64,000 bases of DNA from Pseudomonas sp. Au-Pse12 (GTDB lineage: Bacteria; Pseudomonadota; Gammaproteobacteria; Pseudomonadales; Pseudomonadaceae): the NCBI RefSeq assembly GCF_021341665.1, contig NZ_JAJTTH010000002.1, positions 62,001 to 126,000 on the forward strand, read 5' to 3'. The position numbers were made by a program, and so were the translations under genes. Of this stretch, positions 9,636 through 17,667 are shown in pieces (position 1 is the stretch's first letter; each line of letters begins with the position of its first letter). The notes beneath the pieces are model-generated. The model saw only the letters and a program-made list of their open reading frames with translations. It did not search any database and had not been told where the DNA came from.

Positions 9636-9765
9636 GGGCACACTCCGCGATCAATGTTTCACCAGAAGACCTACACAGCAAAGCAGCCGCCCGCGCCAAT
9701 GCCAAGCTGGCAACACCGAATCCAGCCACCCGACCCGCCGGGCAGAGCGCACGGGCAGTTGAGGG

Positions 9766-10686
9766 TTAGCCCGGGAGGGGCGCCCTTTCACTCATGAAGG
9801 CTTCCAGCCGCGAACGCAGCCAGCGCTCGGCGGGGTCGGTGTCCACATGGCTGAGCCAGACCATGGACAGGTCCAGGGTCGGGGTCTTGAAGGGAAACGG
9901 CTCGCAATACAACTGCCCCGACGCCGCCATGGCCTCGGCGGCATAGTCCGGCAGGCTGGCGATCAGCTTGGTCCCGGCCAGCAGGGCCGGCAACGAGCTG
10001 TACTGGGGCACCGACAGCACCACCTGGCGGGTGCGGCCGATCTCCGCCAGCCACTCATCGGCAAAGCCTGCGACATTGGCGGTATGGGACACCAGCACAT
10101 GCGGCCGCGCGCAGTATTCGTCGAGGGTCAGCGGCGTGTCGCTGGCATCGGCCCGCAGCAAGCAGGGCTGAATGTGCCGCAACAGCTTGCGCTTGGCGTT
10201 GGCCGGCAGGCCGCGGGTCTGGCTGATGCCCACCGTGATGTCGCCGGAAGCCAGCAGATCGGGAATCCGCCAGTAATCCACGTGCTGCACCACGACCACC
10301 ACTTGCGGCGCCTCCTGGCGCAGGGCCCGCAGCAGAGGCGGCAGCAGGCCGAACTCGACGTCGTCGGACAGGCCGATGCGAAAGGTCATGGTGCTGCTGG
10401 CGGGGTCGAAATCGTGAGTCAGGCTCAGGGCCGAGGACAGCGCGTCGAGGGCTGGCGACAGGTGCTGGATGATCTGCTCGGCACGGGCCGTGGGCTCCAT
10501 GCGATGGCCGACGCGAATGAACAGCGGGTCATTGAACATCGCCCGCAGCCGGTTGAGCGCGGAACTGATGGTCGGCTGGCCAAGAAACAGCTTCTCCGCC
10601 ACCCGCGTGACGTTGCGTTCAAGCATCAACGCCTCGAACACCACCATCAGGTTGATATCGGCCTTGCGCAGTTCATTGCGATTCAT
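9766..10686 (-). CDS. LysR-family transcriptional regulator beside the first fimbrial/TPS operon
   Basis: A 306-residue LysR regulator. The N-terminal helix-turn-helix is clear (ALMLERNVTRVAEKL, then GQPTISSALNRLR), as in NodD- and NahR-like members, and is followed by a substrate-binding domain from about residue 95. It lies directly downstream of the fimbrial adhesin gene in the same direction with an 88-base gap, so it could be read through from that operon or have its own promoter. A longer upstream frame exists but is antisense to the adhesin and lacks family character. Whether it controls the surface operon is not shown by the sequence. Confidence 0.87.
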   Translation of the reverse strand: MNRNELRKADINLMVVFEALMLERNVTRVAEKLFLGQPTISSALNRLRAMFNDPLFIRVGHRMEPTARAEQIIQHLSPALDALSSALSLTHDFDPASSTMTFRIGLSDDVEFGLLPPLLRALRQEAPQVVVVVQHVDYWRIPDLLASGDITVGISQTRGLPANAKRKLLRHIQPCLLRADASDTPLTLDEYCARPHVLVSHTANVAGFADEWLAEIGRTRQVVLSVPQYSSLPALLAGTKLIASLPDYAAEAMAASGQLYCEPFPFKTPTLDLSMVWLSHVDTDPAERWLRSRLEAFMSERAPLPG

Positions 10687-10774
10687 CAGTGCTGACCCCG
10701 TCCCCAGACGGGGGGCAGTGTAGAAAGGCCCGGGGCCCGGCGTCCAGATAAACCCCGGGACAATGGCCGTTCGC

Positions 10775-11935
10775 TCAATCGAAGGTGAAATTGAACCGGG
10801 CGCTGCTATTGGCCGAACCCTCGGTGATCGGCCCCGTACGAATGTACTGGGCGCGAAAGCTGAAGCTGGCGTTGTCGCTGCCCGACAGGCGCTCCATGGC
10901 GTATTGAGTACCGTTGCAATGAATGCGCGGGATCTGTTCATTGAACATGACGATGCCGACGCCCTTGGCGACGGACCGCCCCCCGTCCTGAGCCGATTGA
11001 GTGAGCCCCAGTATCCCGGTCGGGTCGCAGCGCGAGGCGGGTTCGGTACTGAACGAGACCTTCGGCAGGCTGTTGGCCGAGCAGTCGCTGACTTCAAGCC
11101 TGGCCATGGCCGAAGGCGGCGACGTCGAACCCAACGCTGGAAAGTCATGGGCCGAGGGGCTGCCCAGGCGCAGCGTGACGTCGCGGGTGACCACCTGGCA
11201 CTTGGCGGCGAACTTGATTTCATCAGTGCCGAGCAGGTCGCGTTCACTCAGTACCAGGCTCTTCTGGCAACGCCGTCTGTTCTCCTGGGACGGCAGCTCC
11301 AGCAAGTGTTGCCCGACCTGCGCCACGCCCTTGTCCAGGTCCAGCGCGTACAGCGCCAGCTGGGCACCGCTCAGGCTGTTAACCACCAACGGCCCCTTGG
11401 GCAACTCACTGGCGGGTCGAGTCAGAATCAGCGAATACATATAGGCCGTCAGTATCTTGAACCTCGCCCCGTCCGTGTGCTCGACATCATACTTTTCCAG
11501 TACCTGAGGGAAGAAGTTGCCGGTGAGCACTCTGGCTTCCCCCCGGCCGGGGTAGGCCGTCACTTTGAGGCTGATGCCATCGATGTTGGTGGGAACAATG
11601 CCATCGGGAAACCTGATGCCAGGCAAATGCGCGGCGGACACAAACTCATGTCGCTCCAGGGTTTTGGATTCCTCGGTGGTGTATTCGATGAGCGGGTTCA
11701 CGTGACGCTGCATCAACACAGCGCCCACCGGGGTGCTGCGGGTCAACGGTGTGATCTCCTTCCAGGCCTGGCCGTTGCTGCCATAACTGCTGAACGCACA
11801 GTTCACCGCCTTGCCCTCCTTGGCGGCATGAACACCAGCGCCAGGTTGCAGCCACAACAACATGAAGAGGGCTGCGAGAGTCAGGCCGTGAGGCCCCCGC
11901 CGCTGCTTGAGGCGTCTGAACCATTGGCAATCCAT
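10775..11935 (-). CDS. Fimbrial tip-adhesin-like protein (CupB6 position), operon A
   Basis: A 386-residue exported protein with a signal peptide ending near residue 38 (GVHA). The C-terminal 130 residues resemble a fimbrial pilin domain, ending in the alternating beta-strand SSARFNFTFD used in donor-strand exchange. The N-terminal part would be the receptor-binding domain. Its paralogue is at 45732-46868, sharing the GxPVGxVLxxR segment and the SFRAxYIR segment. It is the last gene of operon A, after tpsA, matching the place of cupB6 in the P. aeruginosa cupB operon. The adhesin role is inferred from this order and from the two-domain length. Confidence 0.75.
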   Translation of the reverse strand: MDCQWFRRLKQRRGPHGLTLAALFMLLWLQPGAGVHAAKEGKAVNCAFSSYGSNGQAWKEITPLTRSTPVGAVLMQRHVNPLIEYTTEESKTLERHEFVSAAHLPGIRFPDGIVPTNIDGISLKVTAYPGRGEARVLTGNFFPQVLEKYDVEHTDGARFKILTAYMYSLILTRPASELPKGPLVVNSLSGAQLALYALDLDKGVAQVGQHLLELPSQENRRRCQKSLVLSERDLLGTDEIKFAAKCQVVTRDVTLRLGSPSAHDFPALGSTSPPSAMARLEVSDCSANSLPKVSFSTEPASRCDPTGILGLTQSAQDGGRSVAKGVGIVMFNEQIPRIHCNGTQYAMERLSGSDNASFSFRAQYIRTGPITEGSANSSARFNFTFD

Positions 11936-12027
11936 CGGTCATTCCCTCCACTTTCTCAGCAGGCCCCCGGGCGCAGCATGCAATGCCCCCGGGAACCCGC
12001 CGATTGATATTGAACAGGTTCATGGAT

Positions 12028-12064
12028 GCCCGCTACGCCAGGAACCATCCCTGGCGCAGCGGGC
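12028..12064 (-). other. Strong stem-loop between tpsA and adhesin gene, operon A
   Basis: Arms of 15 bases at 12028-12042 and 12050-12064 pair with one wobble around a 7-base loop, 19 bases after the tpsA stop. No U-run follows on the minus-strand RNA, so this looks more like a processing, stability or attenuation element than a full terminator. Equivalent hairpins follow the other tpsA genes. Confidence 0.6.
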
Positions 12065-12082
12065 CCTAACGGGCAGCGGTCC

Positions 12083-15000
12083 TTATTCCATCAGGCCGAC
12101 CAGCGGCAGCGGGGTGCTGGGAACGCGAACCGAAGAGTAGGTACCGTGGTTGATGCCAACCTGGTTGCCGTAGGTCTGGAAATAACCCCAGGTGCTATCG
12201 ACCTTGCCCGTGGCACTCGAACCGCGGATATCCCCCTCGTTCACGCCCACCAGGCCGCCCATGGTAGTGCGCCAGCCACCCTTGACGCGGCCACGGGCGT
12301 CGGAGTTGACGATCAGCGACTGGTTCTCGCCGGCCAGACCACCGACCTTGCTGTGCCAGGTGCCATGGACGTTGCCTGTCGCCAGGGCGTTTTCGATGAC
12401 ATGCTTCTTGTAGTCGGCGTTGATTCCCACCAGTCCGCCCACGGAGCTGTAGGTATCACCGAACACATTGCCGTGGGCTTCGACCGACAGCAGATTGCCG
12501 TCGTTATAGCCGATCAACCCGCCGACGCGGCTGTTGGCATAGCCTTCCACATCCCCAAGCGCCTTGGCATCGTAGATGAGGCCACCGACGTTGCTGCCGA
12601 CCAGGCCGCCAATATTGGCGCCCACCCCTCCTTTGACCGCCCCCTTGGCCTCGACGTAACCACGGACGGTGCTGTCGTCGTTTTTGCCGATCAGGCCGCC
12701 CAGGTGCGTGCCGAGCCGGTCGATCACATCCCCGGAGGCCTTGACGTTGGTCAGGACACTCTGGTCCTGGTTCAAGCCGACCAGGCCACCCGCCGTCTCG
12801 GTGACGGCCCCGTAGACATCGCCACTGGCGCTGGAGCCACTGATGCTGCCTGACTGGTTGAGCCCGACCAGACCGCCAGCATGGCTACCCAGCGAACCGT
12901 ATACCGTCATCGTCGACTTGGAACCGGTGATGCTGCCGCCCTGGTTGTTGCCCACCAGACCGCCCAGGTTCAATCCCTTGTAGATCGGGTTGAGAGTCCC
13001 GACGGAGCCCTTGCTCGACGAGTCGCGGATCACCCCGCCGTTGTTGACACCCACCAACCCACCGGCGCCGCCCATGGTCTGTTTGTGCATGTGCGTGGTG
13101 ATATCGACATCGCTCGAACTGCGGCTCACGGTACCAGCATTGACGCTGCCGAAACGGTTCTCCCCGACCACCCCGCCGATGGCCGAGGTCAGGAGACCGC
13201 CATGCAGCGAACCCGAGACCGAAGAGTCACTGATCAGGCCGCCGTGGTTGACGCCCACCAGGCCACCGACCTTGTTGCGCTGGTCACTATCGGCATTGAC
13301 CTGCATATCGCGGGCACTGACATTGACAATGCTGCCGCTGTTGCTGCCCACCAAGCCGCCGATCTCACTGAAACCGTTCTTGCTGTTCAGCCCGTTGACG
13401 GTGATCGAGGACAGCTTCACGTCGCTGATGGTGCCGGAGGACTGGCCGAACAACCCGGCGTACAGGCCCGAACTGTTCACGGTGAATCCACTGATGGTAT
13501 TGCCCAGGCCATTCAACGTACCGGTGAACAGCTGGTCGCCACCAATGGTGTTGATGGTCCCGTAGCCCAGGATCTGGTTGCCCAGGACGTAGGCGTCATC
13601 AAGCTTGTGGCCAATGGCCTGCAACTGCTCGCCGGTCTGGATCACCTTGTGCTGCTGGCCATTGGCGTCAAACTTGGCGCCACGGCCGGACAAGGTGACC
13701 CGGCCCTTGTCGCCCAGGACCAGTTGTTCGCCATAATCCACCCCCAGGCTACTGTTGGCGCCAGTGAGGCTCACCTGACTGTCGAGGCGGACCGACCTGG
13801 CGGCGTTCAATTCCAGACGCGAGTTGGCCCCCGTGGCGTTGATCCGTTGCTTGACCTTGACGTCCTTCGCCGCGCTCAGGGTCAGTTGGTTGCCGCTTTG
13901 CCACTCGACCGGAGCGTCCACGGTCACGTCGCCATTGCGGCTGCGCAGGTGAACGCTGGTGTTCTTCAGGCTCTGGGAGAGCGTGCTGTCGACCAGGGTC
14001 GGGCTGCCAGCCACGCCCGTGGAACCCACCTTGACCTCGTCGGATTCGATGAGCCAGGTGCCGGTGCGACCGTTCCTGGAACGGGTATCGACCTCGGCGT
14101 TGAGCTCGACTCGGGTGGTTGCGCCCGAGGTTTCAACCGTACCGCCGTTGCCGTCCACGCCCAACGCCTTGGCCGACAATTGACCACCGACATTGACCAC
14201 GCCACGCTCGCCACCGTCGAGAACGATCCGTCCGTTCTTGCTGGACAGCGTATTGGCCTCGACCACGCCCTGGTTGTTGACCACCGCCTGAGTCAGCGCA
14301 TTGGCGCTCTTGGCCAGCATCAGCACCTGACCGCCATCGGCCTTGAGCAGCGCCATGTTCTGCACCAACGCATCGGCGGCTGCGCCGTTGACCTGCAGAT
14401 TGATCAGACTGTCGTTATCCAGGCTCAGGGTGAAGTCGTTGCCTGCCCCCAGGGCCACGGAGCCCTGATTGGCGACGATTTCGCCGTTGTTGCGCACCCG
14501 CGCGCCCAGCAGCGCCACATAGCCGCCCTCGGCTGCGTTGATCTTGCCGTCGTTGACCACTTCGACCACCGAGCTGCCGGAGAACTGGTAGCGACCGTTG
14601 CTGAAATCCTCGTCACTGATGCCACGGGTCGATGCCACCAGGCCGCCAACGTTGACCTTCGCGCCTTGGCTGATCACCACCCCGTTGGGGTTGATCAGAA
14701 ACACCTGGCCATTGGCATTCAGCGCGCCCTGGATGGTGCTGCCCTTGAAGCCGGTCACCCGGTTCAGGGCGATGGACTCGCGACCCGGCTGGTTGAAGGT
14801 CACCGACTGATCGGCAGCGATGTTGAAATCGGTCCAGTTGGTGACCAGCTTGTCGCTGTGCTGGTCGATCACCAGATGGTTGTTGGAGGCTTTGTAATCG
14901 GCACTGCCGGACACCAGCGTGCCCCCTTCGGGCAACGCCATCGCCGGCGTCAGCCCTCCCAGCGAAAGCAAGCCGGCGGCCACCACCAGCAACCCCTTGC

Positions 15001-15094
15001 GTCCACCGCTGCGACGCCGGCGCCGCGCGCCCTCGCACGCCACCTTCCAGCAGCCTTGGGCCTGGTTCCATACCAATGCATAAATCTTGTTCAC
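12083..15094 (-). CDS. TpsA exoprotein with FHA secretion domain and GLUG repeats (tpsA1)
   Basis: A 1003-residue secreted protein. It opens with an extended signal peptide region (MNKIYALVWNQAQGCW, then an Arg-rich stretch and a hydrophobic core ending AMA at residue 53). The two-partner-secretion domain follows, with NQPG near residue 101 and NPNG at 135-138. A beta-helix region leads to about 13 GLUG-type repeats (xGGLVGxNxG) from about residue 560 to the C terminus. Family members are exported by a cognate TpsB and act as adhesins. The start is GTG, with AAGGAG upstream. It sits in the cupB5 position of the operon, 76 bases after tpsB. No C-terminal anchor or CDI toxin domain is visible. 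Confidence 0.9.
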   Translation of the reverse strand: MNKIYALVWNQAQGCWKVACEGARRRRRSGGRKGLLVVAAGLLSLGGLTPAMALPEGGTLVSGSADYKASNNHLVIDQHSDKLVTNWTDFNIAADQSVTFNQPGRESIALNRVTGFKGSTIQGALNANGQVFLINPNGVVISQGAKVNVGGLVASTRGISDEDFSNGRYQFSGSSVVEVVNDGKINAAEGGYVALLGARVRNNGEIVANQGSVALGAGNDFTLSLDNDSLINLQVNGAAADALVQNMALLKADGGQVLMLAKSANALTQAVVNNQGVVEANTLSSKNGRIVLDGGERGVVNVGGQLSAKALGVDGNGGTVETSGATTRVELNAEVDTRSRNGRTGTWLIESDEVKVGSTGVAGSPTLVDSTLSQSLKNTSVHLRSRNGDVTVDAPVEWQSGNQLTLSAAKDVKVKQRINATGANSRLELNAARSVRLDSQVSLTGANSSLGVDYGEQLVLGDKGRVTLSGRGAKFDANGQQHKVIQTGEQLQAIGHKLDDAYVLGNQILGYGTINTIGGDQLFTGTLNGLGNTISGFTVNSSGLYAGLFGQSSGTISDVKLSSITVNGLNSKNGFSEIGGLVGSNSGSIVNVSARDMQVNADSDQRNKVGGLVGVNHGGLISDSSVSGSLHGGLLTSAIGGVVGENRFGSVNAGTVSRSSSDVDITTHMHKQTMGGAGGLVGVNNGGVIRDSSSKGSVGTLNPIYKGLNLGGLVGNNQGGSITGSKSTMTVYGSLGSHAGGLVGLNQSGSISGSSASGDVYGAVTETAGGLVGLNQDQSVLTNVKASGDVIDRLGTHLGGLIGKNDDSTVRGYVEAKGAVKGGVGANIGGLVGSNVGGLIYDAKALGDVEGYANSRVGGLIGYNDGNLLSVEAHGNVFGDTYSSVGGLVGINADYKKHVIENALATGNVHGTWHSKVGGLAGENQSLIVNSDARGRVKGGWRTTMGGLVGVNEGDIRGSSATGKVDSTWGYFQTYGNQVGINHGTYSSVRVPSTPLPLVGLME

Positions 15095-15122
15095 GATGAC
15101 TCCTTATTAACGTTCAAACGCT

Positions 15123-15138
15123 CTGCAGTTCATTGCAG
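15123..15138 (-). promoter_or_regulatory. Leader stem-loop upstream of tpsA1
   Basis: CTGCA and TGCAG arms (15123-15127 and 15134-15138) form a small hairpin about 30 bases upstream of the GTG start. The same element, with different bases but a conserved CTGCA core and trailing CGGCAC, precedes each of the other tpsA genes. Confidence 0.5.
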
Positions 15139-15170
15139 AACGGCACCACTTCCAAAGCACACGCAGGCCT

Positions 15171-16934
15171 TCAGAAAAACTGTGTCGCGCTCACCCAGAC
15201 CCGCGGAGTGCGCTCGGGACCGTCCCCGGCCTTCTGGTTATCCAGGGGCCAGGTACTGCTCAGGTTGAGTTGCCGCTGGTCGCCGCTCCAGCGTGCCCCC
15301 AGCCCCGCCGATTGCAGGCGCTGGGTGTTGATTTCGCTCGTCCAGGGCTGGCGGTTGACCTGCACGTAGCCCTTGTCGGCAAACAGGCTGAGCTGCCAGC
15401 GCGGCGCCAGGGCGTAGCTCAGCTCAAGGCCGGCCTGCCAGCCCTGGTCGCCAATGCCGGCGTTCTGCGGATAGGCGCGCACGCCGTAGGGGCCGCCGAG
15501 GCTCATCTTTTCCGAGCCGTCGAGGTTGGCCGAGGCCCACTGGGCGTTGACTTGGGCATAGAGCTGGAAACGACTGCCCAGGCGCTGCAGGCGCGCGACC
15601 TGCAGGTTGGTCTTGGCGAAGCCGCCGCCGGTGCCGGCGGTATAGCGATCGAAGCGCTGTTCATCGGCGTCATCGAAGGTCAGATGGCCATGGCCGTAGG
15701 ACAGGCTGAACTGGTTGTAGCCACCGCCCAGGAACGGGTCCTGGCGGTTGCCGCCCAGGCTCAGGGTCCACAACTCGATGTGCTTGCGCTTGCTCAGCTC
15801 GAACAGGTCGATGTCGTCGCGCAGTTGCTTGTTCTCGTACTGCAATTGCGTGCTCAGATCGTAGGTCCGGCCCCGCAGGATCGGCTGCACGAGGAACAGG
15901 CTCCGGACACTGGCCTGGCCATTCATCTGCAGCTTCTTCACGCGCTTTCTGTTGAGCTCGTAGCTCATGTGCGAATAGGCCGCGCCGACCCGGGTCGACC
16001 AGGGCCCCACGGGCAGCTGATAGGCGCCACGCCAGTAGCGCTGGTCGCGGTCGGTGCCAAGCAGGCGCAGATTCAACAGGTCCCCCAGGCCCAGGGGGTT
16101 GTTGAGGTTGAAGCTGCCCCCCAGGCGAAACTCGCCGGTGTGGTAGCCACCGAAGTTATCGGCCTCCAGGCTGCCACTGGCCCAGGGGCCGGGCTGGGCA
16201 TCCACCAGCAGGTCGCTGGTGCCGGGAACCTGGCCCGCGCGCAACGTGCCCTTGGCCCGGACCCCGGGCAAGTCGTTGAGCAGCAGCAGGCTGCGCTCCA
16301 GATCGGCACTGTTGACCACCGCGCCAGTGTCCAGGGAAGCCAGCGGCGCACGGAGCACAGCGTCCCGGGCACGGGACTGGTTGCTCAACTCGACACGCCC
16401 GAAACGGCCCTCCACGACCTCGATGCGCACCACCCCGCCATCGATCTCCTGCGCCGGCAAAAAGGCCCGGGCCAGCAGGTAGCCGTGCTGCTGGTAATAG
16501 GCAGTGATGCGCTGCGCCGCGCCACGCAGACCAGCCAGGTCGAGCTCCTGCCCCGGCAGATCCTCCAGCAACTGCTGCAGCACCTGATCACTGAACAGCT
16601 GATTGCCCTCGACGATGAATGCCTTGACCTGCAAGCGCAGGCCCGAGGTGTCCGGGGGCACGGCCGAGCGATCGGCCTTGGGCACATCCAGCGGCACCTC
16701 ATCGGTTGGCGGCGGCAGCGCCGGCTGGGTGGCTTCGATATCCCGTATGGCCTGCCCGGCGCTGGGCACCTGGACCCGCATCTGGGCTTGCACCAGCACT
16801 GGCCACGACAGGACCAGCACCATCCCCCACCTCACCATCGAACGCACTGTTGCCCGCCCTGGGCGTTGACGGTTGCATCCACCGGCCAGCAGCCCAGCTG
16901 CTGCACCACTACAGGTGTATTTGCGCACTTCCAC
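15171..16934 (-). CDS. TpsB outer-membrane transporter (ShlB/FhaC/HecB family), operon A
   Basis: A 587-residue outer-membrane protein that would export TpsA1. After a signal region and a proline-rich linker there are two POTRA domains, at roughly 100-165 and 168-250 (VKAFIVEGNQLFS; GGVVRIEVVEGRFG), then a beta-barrel with GGPYGVRAYP, the counterpart of the FhaC VRGY loop motif that contacts substrate. It ends in Phe, as outer-membrane barrels do. Its first 26 bases overlap the end of the chaperone gene; the paralogue at 50232 has the same overlap and the same MEVR-Y opening, which supports this start. An internal ATG near residue 33 is a less likely alternative. Confidence 0.9.
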   Translation of the reverse strand: MEVRKYTCSGAAAGLLAGGCNRQRPGRATVRSMVRWGMVLVLSWPVLVQAQMRVQVPSAGQAIRDIEATQPALPPPTDEVPLDVPKADRSAVPPDTSGLRLQVKAFIVEGNQLFSDQVLQQLLEDLPGQELDLAGLRGAAQRITAYYQQHGYLLARAFLPAQEIDGGVVRIEVVEGRFGRVELSNQSRARDAVLRAPLASLDTGAVVNSADLERSLLLLNDLPGVRAKGTLRAGQVPGTSDLLVDAQPGPWASGSLEADNFGGYHTGEFRLGGSFNLNNPLGLGDLLNLRLLGTDRDQRYWRGAYQLPVGPWSTRVGAAYSHMSYELNRKRVKKLQMNGQASVRSLFLVQPILRGRTYDLSTQLQYENKQLRDDIDLFELSKRKHIELWTLSLGGNRQDPFLGGGYNQFSLSYGHGHLTFDDADEQRFDRYTAGTGGGFAKTNLQVARLQRLGSRFQLYAQVNAQWASANLDGSEKMSLGGPYGVRAYPQNAGIGDQGWQAGLELSYALAPRWQLSLFADKGYVQVNRQPWTSEINTQRLQSAGLGARWSGDQRQLNLSSTWPLDNQKAGDGPERTPRVWVSATQFF

Positions 16935-17667
16935 TCAGCGTCTCCCCGCTGTCTAAAACCACTTGGTATCGAACGTCTGCCGTGCCGGCGCTGAAGGCTG
17001 GCGCAGCGCCCAGGGGCAACTGCACCGAGCCGAACGGCTCGACGGTGATGCCCTGCAAGGTGATGGATTGGCGGCTGTCGCCCAGCTCCACCTGGGCCAG
17101 GGACACGTAGTAGGGCGTCGGGTTGCTCGCCTTGAGCGCCGCACCTTGCCCCCCCTGCTGCAGGCTCCAGCTCAGCTGCTGCACCGCCTCATCGGCGCGC
17201 CCCGGCAGGCCCTGGGGGCGGTACAGCAGCTTCATGCGCAAGCGATAGCTGACGCGCAGCTGGTTGCTGCTCAGGGCTTGCAAGGACGGCACTTCAAGAA
17301 AGTTGAGCCAGAACACCGACTCGCGATCGGCGGGCAACGGCTCGCCACTGTGGCGCAGCGACAGCACCGAGCTCTGCTGTGGATTGAGCCGCGAAAGAGG
17401 CGGCGAGAGCACGAACGGCACTGCCAGCTGGCTCGGGTCGGCGCTGGCATCCCCCTTGTCCAGCCAGGCCTGAAGCAGCAGCGGCGATGTCCCGAGATTG
17501 CCGACCCGGATGCTCAAGGCCGCCAGCCCGGCGGGATAGATGAAACGCGTACCGACGATCGACAGATCGGCCGCGGCCACCTGGCTGAACAGCACCAGCA
17601 GCGCCGCACTCAGCAGGCCCACGCGCAACCGAGCACCACGCGAGCGCTGAAAAAGACCGCCACTCAA
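16909..17667 (-). CDS. Fimbrial periplasmic chaperone (second, CupB4-like), operon A
   Basis: A 252-residue PapD-type chaperone with a signal peptide (cleavage near VAAA) and two Ig-like domains. The segment GTRFIYPAG, the SPPLSRL loop and the RMKLLYRP strand match the family, which caps pilin subunits and hands them to the usher. I use a TTG start at 17667, because AGGAG stands eight bases upstream and no ATG is placed well; the TTGA overlaps the usher stop by four bases. It lies between usher and tpsB, as cupB4 lies after cupB3. A second chaperone probably serves the adhesin or a minor subunit. Confidence 0.87.
   Translation of the reverse strand: MSGGLFQRSRGARLRVGLLSAALLVLFSQVAAADLSIVGTRFIYPAGLAALSIRVGNLGTSPLLLQAWLDKGDASADPSQLAVPFVLSPPLSRLNPQQSSVLSLRHSGEPLPADRESVFWLNFLEVPSLQALSSNQLRVSYRLRMKLLYRPQGLPGRADEAVQQLSWSLQQGGQGAALKASNPTPYYVSLAQVELGDSRQSITLQGITVEPFGSVQLPLGAAPAFSAGTADVRYQVVLDSGETLSGSAQIHL

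Noticed and set aside
12083..15094. Regularly repeated DNA in the tpsA genes that could be taken for a CRISPR array or satellite
   Set aside because: The repeats are in frame, of varying sequence and encode the GLUG protein motif; there are no constant direct repeats with unique spacers.
12083..15094. Contact-dependent inhibition (CdiA) toxin role for the TpsA proteins
   Set aside because: They are only 800-1019 residues, have GLUG repeats to the C terminus, no VENN-type motif or toxin domain, and no small immunity gene follows.
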